From positions 3,092,501-3,156,500 of the forward strand of contig NC_051069.1 of assembly GCF_004664715.2 (NCBI RefSeq): a DNA stretch of 64,000 bases, read 5' to 3'. The position numbers and the translations under genes were made by a program. This DNA comes from Peromyscus leucopus. Lineage: Eukaryota > Chordata > Mammalia > Rodentia > Cricetidae. Shown one piece after another: positions 51,508 to 61,842 of this stretch (the stretch's first letter is position 1; each line of letters begins with the position of its first letter). The notes under the pieces were generated by a model that did no database searches, was not told the DNA's origin, and worked only from the letters and a program-made list of their open reading frames with translations.

Positions 51508-51740
51508 TGGGAGTGCTGGAGAGCTGGATGCGTGAGCAAAGGGCTTATCATGAGGTGTGAAAACTTGAGTTCAGATTCCCAGGATTCATATAAAATCTGG
51601 AAATGTGGAGACACTTCTGTGAGGCTTGTAAGATAGTTAGCCTCACTGAATGAGTGAACTCCAGGTTCAGTGAGAGGCCCTTTCTCAATAAGGGGAAGAG
51701 CAATTTAGGAAGACAGGCAACTTCAACATTGGCCTCTGTG
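51508..51740 (+). mobile_element. B4A-type composite SINE
   Basis: GTGCTGGAGAGCTGGATGCGTGAGC, TTGAGTTCAGATTCCCAGG and CCTCACTGAATGAGTGAACTCCAGG, then a TG tail. Confidence 0.75.
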
Positions 51741-51744
51741 TATG

Positions 51745-51745
51745 T

Positions 51746-51804
<59 letters not shown>
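51745..51804. repeat. (TG)n microsatellite
   Basis: About 27 TG units. Confidence 0.97.
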
Positions 51805-51805
<1 letters not shown>

Positions 51806-52268
51806 ATGTATGCTGCTAGTCTATGCACAAATATGAACAGACACACATACTCCGCCCACAAAATATTTTTATACTGATTAAGAAAAGGTGAATCACCATA
51901 GCAACAGTGCCTGGAATTGAGTGGCTTGCTTCCCTGCTATTTTTTAAACCTGGGAACAAAAATTCCCAGAGGATTTTACACTGTGAGTGTCACCTGCCCC
52001 AGAAGCCATGGTGGGCTAAAGACTAAGAACTAGCTTTGCTCTGCCCTAGTTTGTCTTTAAAATATGCAATAACCAGAACTGAACCCAAGAACCAAGAATT
52101 CTTATTATCAGGGCGTCACAGACTTGTCCATCAAATCAAAACTTGCTGCTTTTCCCATTGTTCAGGATTCAGCGAAAACCTCACCTCCTACATAAAGCTC
52201 TGTACTGGAAGGGCTAGCATCTGAATTTCTGAGGTGCTTCCTTTGGATACAGGCCTAGGCCAGACTCT
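51805..52268. other. Unique-looking stretch, no gene seen
   Basis: No repeat recognised. Confidence 0.4.
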
Positions 52269-52269
52269 A

Positions 52270-52507
52270 AGATAGAGGTTCCAATCTGTGGGTCGTGACC
52301 CCTTCTGGGGTCAAGCGATGCTTTCACAGGGGTCACCTAAAACCATCGGAAAACACAGGTTATTTACATTATGATTCATAACAATAGCACAATTACAGTT
52401 ATGAAGTAGCAACAAAAAATCATTTTATAACTGTGGGGGTCACCACAATGGGAGGAACTGTATTAAAGGGTCCCAGCATTAGGAAGGTTGTGCACCACTG
52501 CCTAAGC
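52270..52507. mobile_element. URR1-like non-autonomous hAT transposon
   Basis: About 237 bp with both ends: GGTTCCAATCTGTGGGTCGTGACCCC on the left and GGAAGGTTGTGCACCACTG on the right, imperfect copies of the hAT-Charlie-type TIR CAGTGGTTCTCAACC in opposite orientations. The middle (TCACAGGGGTCACC, ATTATGATTCATAAC, CAATTACAGTTATGAAG) follows URR1. No transposase. Confidence 0.85.
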
Positions 52508-52778
52508 TTTTCCACTCCCAGTCACGGGTCCCAGGGCAGTGTTCCTGGTCTCCTTGATGCCGGCCTCCTAAGGTACGAGACAGAACTTCCTCTATCTCAC
52601 CGGGCAGCTCGGAGTCTCCCACACAGAAGTTGATAATGTGAACTTATTACCTTAAAAAAATATTCTGTTCTAAAACTGTGTTCAGAGTATAGGTTGCTAA
52701 GCTTTAAAAAGAGGCTATACCCAGATTATGAGGCCAGGAAAAAAGGTCAGTGGAGATTTTAGCTTGCTTTTTGTTTGC
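52508..52778. other. Unique-looking stretch
   Basis: No repeat recognised. Confidence 0.35.
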
Positions 52779-52779
52779 T

Positions 52780-53265
52780 GGGATACACACTATAACCAAA
52801 AGCAACTTGGAGGAGTGGAGGGTTTATCTGGCTTGTACTTCCGGGTCACAGTCTGTCGTTGAGGGAACTTGAGATAGGAGCCCTGAGGAAGTGGAGGAAG
52901 TGCTTCTTTCAGGCTCCTTGCTCAGTTAGCTTTATCATACAGCCCTGGACCAACTGCCTAGGGCCCTTCCACATCCATCATTAACCATGATGGTCTCTCT
53001 CTCCCTCTTTTTTGATTTATTTCTTATGTACACAGTGTTCAGCCTACATTGCCAGAAGAGGGCACCAGATTGAATTACGGATGGTTGTGAGCCACCATGT
53101 GGTTGCTGGAAATTGAACTCAGGAACTCTGGGAAAGCAGCCAATGCTCTTAACCTCTGAGCCATCTCTCAGACCCCTATGGTCTTTCACAGACATGGCCA
53201 CTCTGATCTGGGCAGTTCCTCAGTTGAGACTCTCTCAGGTGACTGCATGCCTCCCTTCACTTCCT
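52780..53265 (-). mobile_element. MaLR LTR, split by a B2
   Basis: CAAAAGCAACTTGGAGGAGTGGAGGG to CATCCATCATTAACC on the left, CACAGACATGGCCACTC, CAGTTCCTCAGTTGAGACTC and GACTGCATGCCTCC on the right of the B2. Confidence 0.7.
53005..53176 (-). mobile_element. B2 SINE inside a MaLR LTR
   Basis: TTTTTTGATTTATTTCTTATG tail, GCCAGAAGAGGGCACCAG, GAAATTGAACTCAGG, GAGCCATCTCTCAGACCCC. ATGGTCT on the left (52989) and right (53178) may be the target-site copies. Confidence 0.92.
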
Positions 53266-53292
53266 CTGAGACACAAAGGATGTCTAAAGAGA

Positions 53293-53602
53293 TGATTGAG
53301 TAGATAAGATGATTACTATGCAAGCTTGAGGAGCTGACTTTGATCTCCAGAACCCACATTAAAAAACAAAACAAAAACAAACAACAACAAAACAAGCTGG
53401 GTTGTTGGCACTTGCTTGTAATTCCAGTCCTGGAGAGGCAGAGAGATAAGAGAACCTTTGGAGTCTTCGGGCCAGCCTGCCTAGCCAAATTGGCAAAGAC
53501 TAGGCCAGTAAGAAACCATCTCAAAAAACAGAGTGGATGGTGTCCTGAGGAACGACATCCGAGGTTGACCTCTGGCTTCCACACACATATACTCATATAC
53601 AT
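53293..53602 (+). mobile_element. B4A-type composite SINE
   Basis: GACTTTGATCTCCAGAACCCACA, an AAAAC-rich insert (53361-53393), GGCACTTGCTTGTAATTCCAG, GGCCAGCCTGCCTAGCC, CAGAGTGGATGGTGTCCTGAGG and GTTGACCTCTGGCTTCCAC: nearly complete B4A. Confidence 0.88.
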
Positions 53603-54398
53603 GTACATAAAAAATTATAAAATATTCGCAAACTGAGAGGAGCTAGGACTTCCTGTTCAGCCCCCTCTCTCTCTTTCCACAAGCTCAGCTGAATGTACCA
53701 GCCTCAATGCCCAGCTTGGAGGGAACGGAGAGTAGCAGGGGCTGGAGATGAAATGGGATTTCCATTTGACCTCAAGTCTGAACCATGTGTGCCCTGGCTT
53801 GTTAGTGATTCCTGAATTGCTTCTCTATCCCTGGTTTCTCTCCTGACCTCCAGATCACCACCACCCTCTGCTGCAAATGCCCACTGTATATCGACACCCA
53901 AACCTCCTGTGAACATCTGTTTACTTCACCACAAATGACATTCTCAAGGATCCCCAGACCTGCTATCTCTTCCTGTCTTACCTAGGATGGGGGGGGGGAA
54001 CGACCTCTCTGTGTAAAATACAGCAAGGCAGAATTTTGAATCTCAGGCTCACATATGTACATACATGCATCAAAGATTCTGGCAGGCTTACTCGGAGACT
54101 TTAAAAGCCTAGAACACAAGAGAAACCCCTTCCCCCCTGGCTTTGCCTCAAAGCAGGCTGTCAGCCCACTTTCAACAACATGAGCTTTCTTATCCTGGTG
54201 AATCATTACTCTTTCCCTCTTATAGACTCTTCCTCCAGGAAGCCTTCCCTGAGCTCTCTTACCGCTACCAGCTAACAAGAACTGCTCCCACTGCAGGGTT
54301 TGAGCTCCATACCTCTGCTTTGGTTTCTTGGCAATCCCAGTGCCAACAGACAATCAATTCTCAAAAGTATTAATGGGACAAATAAACAGCAAATAATG
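53603..54398. other. Unique-looking stretch, no gene seen
   Basis: No repeat recognised except a G run at 53990-53998. Confidence 0.4.
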
Positions 54399-54399
54399 T

Positions 54400-54612
54400 T
54401 GGTCCACCCTGGTGAGCTGGCACCCTGGTGCATGGTTTGAATTCAGGCCCAGTGCTTCAGGCCCGATTCTAACCCTAACTCATCCTAGGATCCTGGGCAA
54501 GCCCCTTCCCTCCAGTCTGGATTTACAGAACTCTGAAGGATAATATGACCTTTTTCTTAGGCTATTGGGACAATGACATGAAGTAACGGCATCCAGCTGT
54601 GCAACTGTTTGG
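54400..54612 (+). mobile_element. MIR SINE
   Basis: GCATGGTTTGAATTCAGGCCC, GGATCCTGGGCAAGCCCCTTCCC, CTGAAGGATAATATGACC and GACAATGACATGAAGTAACGGCATCCAGC follow plus-strand MIR order. Confidence 0.65.
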
Positions 54613-54767
54613 TGAATCTGTTAGTGATGGATAGAAGACAAGGCAGCCGAGGATGGGGTGGGGTGGCGGGAGAAACTTGGAATGTTTTGCTCATGAAGTA
54701 CAAATTCAAGCTTGCTTATTACCTCCATTTGGAAAATGGACACTATGTTAAAATAACATGAATCTAG

Positions 54768-54966
54768 GGGCCGCAGAGATGGCTCAACCGTTGAGAGCCC
54801 TGGCTATTTTTCCTGCTGATCTGGGCTCAATTCCCGGCACCCACATGGCAGCTCACACCTGTCTGTAACTCCAGCTCCGGGAGATCTGACATCCTCACAC
54901 CGACATGCCTCCAGGCAAAACACCAATGCACATGAAATAAAACTAAATATTTTTTAAAAAATAAAA
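54768..54966 (+). mobile_element. B2 SINE
   Basis: GGGGCCGCAGAGATGGCTCAACCG, GGGCTCAATTCCCGGCACCC, GTAACTCCAGCTCCGGG, then an A-rich tail. Confidence 0.94.
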
Positions 54967-54976
54967 AGTAATGTGA

Positions 54977-55325
54977 ATCTGGAGATTAGGGAGATGCCTC
55001 AGTGGGTAAAGTGCTTCCTGCAGAATCATGAGGACCTATGTTCGGATCCCCAGGACACATGTAAAAAGCCAATTGGTTGGTATAAGCCAGTGACTGACGT
55101 GCTGAGGATAGAGATGGGCAGATGAGGCAGCAGAGCTGGCTAGTCTCTCTAGCCCAGACAACAAGCCCCAAATTCAATGAGAGATTTTGTCTCAAAATAA
55201 TAATAATAATAATAATACCAACAACAACAACAATATGGAAAGTGATAGAGGAAGACACCTGATGTGAATCCCTGGCCCCCACACCTGCTCACATAGGCAA
55301 GCTCACACACACATGCAACACTACA
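54977..55325 (+). mobile_element. B4A-type composite SINE
   Basis: GGGAGATGCCTCAGTGGGTAAAGTGC, GTTCGGATCCCCAGGAC, GAGCTGGCTAGTCTCTC, GAGATTTTGTCTCAAAATAATAATAATAATAAT (an AAT/AAC repeat at 55192-55234) and CTGATGTGAATCCCTGGCCCCC. Confidence 0.88.
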
Positions 55326-55484
55326 CAGAAGGAAACATGGATCAGCTAAGGAACACTTCGCTAAGAATATGACCAGAGATTAGTGGGGTATATATGGGAG
55401 CACCATTTCACACATGAAACACTGGTGTCTTTGTAGACACGGAGAGGTGGGCACTCACAACATTTGAGAAGGGTGTTATCATTC

Positions 55485-56165
55485 ATTTTCCCCTTGAAAC
55501 ATACCATGATGCTGTAATGAATCCAATGGGACTTGAACGGTTAAGGTCCCAGAGCAGCCCGGCACCGGCACTCATTAGTGATTCCAGCGCGTGACACAAG
55601 CGCTGATATTAACTATGGTTCTTAGCCTTCGGAGTCGCGGAGCCCAGCATCCTGCAGACCAAACACTTATGCTAATACAAGAGAAACTTTCTGGGAAAAA
55701 AAAAAAAAAAAAAAAAAGTAAAAGGCAGCCATATCTAAGAGACCTGTCAACACCAGGGTCAGAAGTGAAGCAATAACCAGGAAAGAGCTGAAATCAAAGG
55801 CTCGTCGCTGCCCCCCCTGCCCATTCTGTTCCGTGGGTGCCCACGGTGGTCACAGCTCCCTCAACAATATTTATAATGAAGGCACCAACGCTGCAGATGT
55901 CAGCCCTGATTATTCATGAAGCTTCCTCCTGCTCAGATCCACCCTGGGGCTAACAGTAAAAGTACCTGATTCCCAATTCTCAAACACAGAAGCCTACTGA
56001 GCTTGAAAGGGGAGCTAACTAATAAAGTTTGCATATCCCTAAGAAAAATACCTCAGACGGGAGAAGAAAAAGAATGGCAAGATTAAACAAAAACAGTCAG
56101 CTCGGGTGGAAAATGATAAAAATTTTAAAAGGCAAGAACTTAAATCTATTTTCATTTTTTCCTCT
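55485..56165. promoter_or_regulatory. Candidate conserved non-coding element cluster
   Basis: Repeat-free except for an A run (55698-55717). Words: CTGTAATGAATCC, GCACTCATTAGTGATTCCAGCG, ACAATATTTATAATGAAGG, CCTGATTATTCATGAAGC, GCTAACTAATAAAGTTTGCATATCCC (octamer-like GCATAT), GATAAAAATTTTAAAAGG. CpGs are retained around 55540-55650. Confidence 0.45.
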
Positions 56166-56514
56166 CCCTCTTTTTTAACATCCCCATTCATTTACATTTC
56201 AGTGTAAACCATTTGGAAGGAACAGCTGTCTCATCCTCTGACTGTTGAGCTGAGGGCTTCTGAGCACTCGCTGGCTGTGTGAGGGATGCTGTTCTTGAGA
56301 AGGTTCTGGTAACTTTAAATTGTGGTGAAGGCAGAGACAGAGCTTTGTCTCTGAATCTGTTAGGTAAGGTGGTCACCAAGGCTCACCTGGATCTCTCATT
56401 TGAGCTGTCTGTGTTGAAGTCAGTATTCCAGGCTAGCCCTGGGGCCTAAACCCAGGCTCCCTGACCCCTCCGCTCTATGGCCAAGTTACTGGGTTGAGCA
56501 TTTCTCTTGTGATA
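56166..56514. other. Unique-looking stretch, no gene seen
   Basis: No repeat recognised. Confidence 0.4.
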
Positions 56515-56830
56515 GGCCAATCTTGATGGTCAATTTGACAGATTCTGGAATCACCTCAGAGACAAGCCTTTGGATGTGTTTGTGAGGGAGTCTTCAGAGA
56601 GGTTTGACTGAAGTCAGAGGACCCACCCTGAATGTGGATGACACTGTTCCATGGCTGGTAGTCCAGACTAAAACAAGGAGGGAGATGAACACCAGCATCT
56701 CTCTGCTTCCTGGCTGCATCCTGAATGTAGATGACACCGTTCCATGGGCTAGTGGTCCAGACTGAAACTGGGAGAAAGATAAGCTCCAGCATCTCTCTGC
56801 TTCCTGGCTGCAGATGCAATGTGACAAGCA
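56515..56830 (+). mobile_element. MaLR LTR with an internal tandem duplication
   Basis: AATCTTGATGGTCAATTTGACAG, TTTGGATGTGTTTGTGAGGG, ATGACACTGTTCCATGGC, CTGCTTCCTGGCTGCAG. A segment of about 93 bp, from CCTGAATGTGGATGACACTG to GCTTCCTGGCTGCA, is present twice in a row (56628-56720 and 56721-56813). Confidence 0.78.
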
Positions 56831-56854
56831 GGCACACACATACACATCGATTTT

Positions 56855-57008
56855 TGTTTTGTTTTGTTTTGAGACAGGGTTTCTTGTGTAGCTTTGCGCC
56901 TTTCCTAGAACTCACTTTGTAGACCGCGCTGGCCTCGAACTCACAGAGATCCTCCTGCCTCTGCCTTCTGAGTGCTGGGATTAAAGGTGTGCGCCACCAC
57001 CGCCCAGC
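56855..57008 (-). mobile_element. B1 SINE with TSD
   Basis: Cricetid-type B1 (GTAGCTTTGCGCCTTTCC) on the minus strand with a TTTTG-rich tail. CACATCGATTTT flanks it on both sides (56843-56854 and 57009-57020). Confidence 0.97.
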
Positions 57009-57020
57009 CACATCGATTTT

Positions 57021-57588
57021 AAAATAGTTAAGAACTGAGGGAAGCAAACCCCCAGCCATCATCCCATCCCTGGCATTAAAACTAGGGCAGTCCAGGGGCT
57101 CACTCCCAGGCAGGTATACCCACAATAACAGTGAAGAGTTACACATTTTTTTTTTTTTACTGCCATATCAACTGTGTGGGGTCCCTGTCTGATTACTTAC
57201 TGCTGACAAGACCCAGCATGGGTGCCACAAAGCAGGAGCTGTGATTTCTACCCCCAGGGCTCCCAACGACGCCCTTGAACTTGTACCAGTATCTAACCAG
57301 AAGATAAGTGCTTCAAGACTGTGCCACTACCAGAGCAGGCATAGCCAGAGACCTGGCCAGCATGGGCCTACTGTGAAAGGACCCACAGAGGGTACCCTCC
57401 CCACACAGCTGTTCACATCACACCCACCTGAACGGTTAGCCTATTCTCCCCTTGAATGACTCACAGACACTGGGTCTCTTTGACTTCAGCATGGTAGGCA
57501 CTGTGCCCGAGTATACTAACCACAGCCACCGAAGATGCTCCCGAGAGGTCCCGCTAGTTGCACCAAACTAGAGATAAACTCAACACTT
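57021..57588. other. No gene confirmed; possible L1 5' part
   Basis: T run at 57147-57159. From about 57480 onward (CGAGAGGTCCCGCTAG) it may already be L1 5' sequence. Confidence 0.35.
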
Positions 57589-57989
57589 CAGAACAAACCA
57601 ACACCCAAGATTTATCTTTGGAAGAGAGTCACTCACTGAGAAAGCCAACCAGCAATGCCAATGCTGCTTTAGGGACACAAAAAGCAGGGGGCAAAGAAAC
57701 ATGGCACACTAGTAACGCGTTCTAAAGGTAGTTAAGTCAATGAAGCTCCTGATAAAGAACTCAAGAGAATCACTCAGAAAAGTCCAGTCAGAGCCAGGAG
57801 AATACAAATCAACTGTTAAATGAAGTTTAGAAGACAGTGGTGCAGGATATGAACAAGAAAATCAGCAAAGGGAGAGACACTTTGGAAAGAGAATCAGCAT
57901 GAAAATGAAGAATTTACTAACTCAGATTTTTTTAAAAAATCATTTAAAAGCTGAAATGACAGATTCGTTCAAGAGAAAGAATATCAGAG

Positions 57990-58200
57990 TCTGGGTCCTG
58001 AAGAGATGGTTGAGAGCACCTGCTGCTCTTGCAGAGAACCCAGGTTTGGTTCTCAGCACCAACGCTGGGTACCTCACGACAGCCTATACCTCTAGCTCCG
58101 GTAGTTTTGACGTCCTAACCTGGCACCTGTTCAACTGCATTAACATGTACATATCACCCCCCCCCAGAAACACACATGCACACACTTAACAAAAAAAAAT
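57990..58200 (+). mobile_element. B2 SINE inside the L1
   Basis: TGAAGAGATGGTTGAGAGC, CTCTTGCAGAGAACCCAGGTTTGG and CTCTAGCTCCGGTAG. It ends with CCCCCCCCCAGAAACACAC and an A run. Confidence 0.85.
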
Positions 58201-58244
58201 TTAAGTATGGAAATTAAAGATGGATCTTTTAAAACGATCACACA

Positions 58245-58385
58245 GAGCCAGGTATGGTAGTTGTACACCTTTAATCAATACTAGGAAGGCAGAGGCAGAC
58301 AGATTTCTGTGAGCTCTAAGACCAACCCAGTCTACATAATGAGTTCCAAGACAGCCAGGGCTACATAATGAGATCTTAATACATA
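58245..58385 (+). mobile_element. B1 SINE inside the L1
   Basis: AGCCAGGTATGGTAGTTGTACACC, GGAAGGCAGAGGCAGACAG and GACAGCCAGGGCTACATAATGAG, diverged. Confidence 0.88.
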
Positions 58386-58691
58386 CTTATATCTCATTCA
58401 GAAAAAAAAATGAAAATAAGAAAGGATGAAGAGAGCATGTAAGGTTTTTGTGAGTCCATTAAAAGATCAAACATCCACATTATTGGCATACCTGAAGCAG
58501 AAGAAATAAAAGTTAAGGGTATAGAAGAGATGTTCAATAAAACAATGGCAGAAAAATTCTCTAATGGTGAAAAGACATGGGCATCCAGGTATGGGAAGGC
58601 CCATAGAACAGTAAGCAGGCATGATGAAAGAATGTCTTCAGCATGCCATGATACAGACAGACAGTCAACAGCACAAGACTGTATACATGTG

Positions 58692-59008
58692 TCCAAGAGA
58701 TTGTGACCATATTCAGTCCCCAATCCCCTCTCTCTCCCTTCCCACTCCTGAAGTCCCTTTCTTCCCAATTATTCTCCTCCCTACTTTCCTATCTTTCATG
58801 GGTGCAGGCTGTCATAGTGGTCGTGTGTTCATGATTACAATGTCACATCATTTCAGAGGACAGTCATACACAGCACTCCTCTCCATCCTTCAGTCTGACA
58901 TTCTTTCTATCCCCTCTTCCAGGATGTTCCTTGAGCCTGGGAAGGGGTGATACAGTTGTCTCACTTAGGACTGAGCACTTCTCAGTTGCATATTCTCAGC
59001 ACTTTAAG
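58692..59008 (-). mobile_element. L1 3' UTR fragment
   Basis: GTGACCATATTCAGTCCCC, GACATTCTTTCTATCCCCTCTTCCAGGATG, CTTGAGCCTGGGAAGGGGTGATACAG, GCACTTCTCAGTTGC, ATTCTCAGCACTTTAAG follow the rodent L1 3' UTR complement. It is opposite to, and abuts, the ORF1 fragment. Confidence 0.7.
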
Positions 59009-59047
59009 ACATCATCATTATCATCATCATTGTCATCATCATCACTG
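59008..59047. repeat. (ATC)n microsatellite
   Basis: ATCATC units with TGTCATC interruption. Confidence 0.92.
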
Positions 59048-59118
59048 AAATCCACTACTTGAAGTCTACTGTTTGTATCATACAGGTCTAAGACCTTTGG
59101 TCTGTATATTAAGTAACT

Positions 59119-60256
59119 GTGGTGGTATGAAAGAAAATGGTCCCTAAAGGGAGTAGCACTATTAAGAGGTGTGGCCTTGTTGGAGGAAGTGTGTCACTTT
59201 GGGAGTGGGCTTTGAGGTCTCATATATGCTCAAGCCACACCCAGTGTCTCAGATCACTTCCTATTGCCTACAAGATGTAGGACTCTCAGCACCATGTGTG
59301 CCTACACACTGTCAGGTCTTACCATGATGATAATGGACTGAACCTCTGAACTATAACTGAGCCACCCCAAGTAAATGTTTTTCCTTTGTAAGAGTTGCCA
59401 TGATCCTCTCAGGAATCCACAAGGTTGACCCCACCTTGGTCTGCTGGCAGTGGTCCAGGGGGTGCCTGGACTGGTCTACTCTGGTGACCAGCCTAGCAAA
59501 TAACCTAGCTGTCATCATAGAGCCTTTGTCCAGTGACAGATGGAGGCAGATACATAGATCCACGGCCAGGCACGAGGCTGAGTTCCGGGAATCTAATTGA
59601 TGAGAGAGAGGAGAGATACTGCAGGCAAGGGACGTCGAGATCACGATGGGAGGACGTGTAGAGATGACCGGCCACACTAGTGGAAACCCATGCACTGTGG
59701 ACTGGTGGCTGTGGAGCCCCCATGGGACTGGACTAGGCCCTCTGGACATTGAAGACAGTTGTTTGGCTCGAACTGTTTGGGGGCACCCAGGCAGAGGGAT
59801 CAGGATCTGTCCCTGGTGCATGGGCGGGCTTCTTGAACCCAGTGCCTGTGGTGTGACACCTTGCACAGCCTTGGTGCAGTGGGAAGGGGCTTGGCTAGGG
59901 ACCTGCCTAGGCTCAGTGTGCTGGGCTCTGCTGACTTCCCATGGGAGACCTTTATTTGGGGGATGTGGGGATGCAGAGTGGCTTGGGAAAGAGGGCTGGG
60001 GGTGGGAGGAGGGGGGGTCTGTGGACAGCATGAGGAGTGAGTAGAAAATTTCTTAATAAAGAACAAAAATGAAACAGTGTAAGCAAAGAACAGCAAGCTG
60101 AAAGGTAAAGCTGCTACATAAGACCCTTTGCTGGGGCAGAAAAGAGATTCTCTTTAACATGTTTTGATTCACAATGAATAAGCAAGTTACTATTAAAAAA
60201 AAAAAGTTGCCATGATCATGGTGTCTCTTCACAGCAATAGAAACCCTCAATAAGAT
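59119..60256 (+). mobile_element. MaLR LTR (ORR1/MT-like), split by an L1
   Basis: Left part TGTGGTGGTATGAAAG to AGAGTTGCCATGATC (59405). Right part GTTGCCATGATCATGGTGTCTCTTCACAGCAATAGAAACCC (from 60206). The shared GTTGCCATGATC is the target-site duplication of the L1. Confidence 0.88.
59406..60205 (+). mobile_element. L1 3' UTR insertion with a probable 3' transduction
   Basis: 59406 to about 60068 aligns by eye with the complement of the L1 3' UTR at 46215-46870 (GATGGAGGCAGATACATAGATCCACGG, GACTGGACTAGG, CCTTTATTTGGGGG, G-rich tract, TTCTTAATAAAGAAC). A further 120-130 bp of non-L1 sequence (60070-60194) then precedes an A run (60195-60205) and the target-site copy. The element is 5'-truncated within the 3' UTR and codes for nothing. 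Confidence 0.87.
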
Positions 60257-60595
60257 AGTAACCAACCCCACAAATCCCTGCCATGCTTATCCGTCATTCT
60301 CCTCCTCTGCATCTTCCCTCCTGAATTCTCTGCCAATACTGATCTTCATATAACCTTTGCAGTTTTCTCTTGGAAAGTCACATGGTTGGAATCACACAGG
60401 ATGTGGCTTTTCATTTCACAGCATGCATGCAAAGTCTTCCATGTTGATGGTTGGATGGTTTTGTAGAGTGACAACTTACTTTTCATTGTTGCTCAAAATA
60501 AATTCTCAACTGTAATCACAACATAATGCTACTACCTCCTGACCTCTGAAGTCAGGATGAAAAGTTGGCCATCTGTCTGTTGGTGGATAGTAACC

Positions 60596-60599
<4 letters not shown>
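60257..60599 (-). mobile_element. Possible old L1 fragment
   Basis: GGTTGGAATCACACAGGATGTGGC, TTCCATGTTGATGG resemble the complemented end of old L1 ORF2. The rest is unassigned. Confidence 0.4.

Positions 60600-60660
<61 letters not shown>
60600..60660. repeat. (CT)n microsatellite
   Basis: About 30 CT units, then CCCT-type units to 60690. Confidence 0.97.
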
Positions 60661-60661
<1 letters not shown>

Positions 60662-60811
60662 ACCCTCCCTTCCTCCCTCTCCCTACCTGGCTGGCTTTTC
60701 CCTCTTTCTGTTTGGTTTTATTCTGAGGATCCCAGGTTTGACTTGGAATTTATTCTTGCTTTAATTTCCTTCTTCCTCTAAGCTTTGAATATTTTGACTT
60801 CTCCTATCTTG

Positions 60812-60885
60812 AAGGTGCCAAGGACTGAGCCCAGGCCTTGCACGTGCTAAACAAGTGCTCTACCACTGAGCAACATCTCCAACCA
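60812..60885 (-). mobile_element. ID-type SINE
   Basis: GACTGAGCCCAGGCCTTGCACGTGC, CAAGTGCTCTACCACTGAGCAACATC. Confidence 0.85.
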
Positions 60886-60907
60886 TAACGTTTTATTTTA
60901 GAAGTTT

Positions 60908-61103
60908 TAGGGGCTGGGGAGATTGCTCAGCGATTAAGAACACCTGCTGCTCTTCCAGAGGACCTGGGTTTGGTTCCCAGCTCCCACATCAGGTCATTCA
61001 CAACTGCCTGTTACTCCAGCTCCAGGAAGTCTAACACCTTTATCTGACCTTGTAGGCACCTACACTCACATAGTGTACACCCATACACACACACACACAC
61101 ACA
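60908..61103 (+). mobile_element. B2 SINE ending in (CA)n
   Basis: GGGGCTGGGGAGATTGCTCAGCG, GCTGCTCTTCCAGAGGACC, TTTGGTTCCCAGCTCCC, then CA and a GA/GGGA repeat (61104-61172). Confidence 0.93.
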
Positions 61104-61172
61104 CAAAGAGAGAGGGGGGAGAGATGGAAAGAGAGAGGGAGGGAGGGAAAGAGAGGGAAGGAGAGAAAGTAA
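61104..61172. repeat. GA/GGGA purine repeat
   Basis: AGAGAGAGGGGGGAGAG-type units following the B2 tail. Confidence 0.9.
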
Positions 61173-61570
61173 AAATAAGTCTTAGAAGTTTTCAACTTAC
61201 AGAAACATTATGTAGTACAAGCTCTCTATAATTAATATCTAACATAGCACTGAGGTGCAGAAACATTTATGACAAATGACCTAACAAATAGAAATCATTA
61301 TTGGAAAACAATGAATAAATTTGCCTATGCTAATATTTTACCTTTTCACAGTAGAAGACACAATGAGCTAAATTACAAATGCAAGATACAGATTAGAAAA
61401 AACACTTTCAAAAACAAAGCTAATAGGTTTCAATAAATGCCATATTTTTCTTTAAAATGCCCTCGAGCCAACAAGAAAGGGAACCATCAGTTCACAGATG
61501 ACAACAGAATGATAAAAAAAAGTAAATAAAATAATGATTAAATTCAGCAGTAATTTTTAAAATGCACATT

Positions 61571-61793
61571 TGGGGCTGGGGAGATGTCTCAATGGTTAAA
61601 GAGTTTGCCACGCAAATGGGAGGGCCAGAAGTTGGATTCCCAGAACCTGCAGAATGCCAGATGAGTGTGGTAGCCTGCCTGTAATTCCAGCCTCAGAAGG
61701 CAGAAATAGGGGATCCCCTAAAGCAAACTGGCTAGCAAGACTAGACATATACATGAGCTCTGGGTTTGATTGAGAGACCCTGGCTCAATAAAT

Positions 61794-61795
<2 letters not shown>
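61571..61795 (+). mobile_element. B4A-type composite SINE
   Basis: GGGGCTGGGGAGATGTCTCAATGG, TTGGATTCCCAGAACC, GGTAGCCTGCCTGTAATTCCAGCC, GGCTAGCAAGACTAG and GAGAGACCCTGGCTCAATAAATC. Confidence 0.85.

Positions 61796-61840
<45 letters not shown>
61796..61840. repeat. (CA)n microsatellite
   Basis: About 22 CA units in the SINE tail. Confidence 0.97.

Positions 61841-61842
<2 letters not shown>

Larger units (their letters stand above)
57590..58690 (+). mobile_element. Old rodent L1 5'/ORF1 fragment with nested SINEs
   Basis: CAGCAATGCCAATGCTGC, GTGCAGGATATGAACAAGAAAATCAGC, GAAATGACAGATTCG, then after a B2 and a B1: GATCAAACATCCACATTATTGGCATACCTGAAGCAGAAG, GGGCATCCAGGTATGGGAAGGCCC, AGCAGGCATGATGAAAG. 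This is L1 ORF1 order, decayed and without a long frame. Confidence 0.72.

Noticed and set aside
56556..57146. 196-codon minus-strand frame with an internal repeat
   Set aside because: Translation of a MaLR LTR with a tandem duplication plus a B1 SINE; the peptide repeat mirrors the DNA duplication.
59351..60031. 226-codon minus-strand frame
   Set aside because: It is antisense to an L1 3' UTR inside a MaLR LTR. Non-coding retroelement sequence with a Pro/Ser-rich composition.
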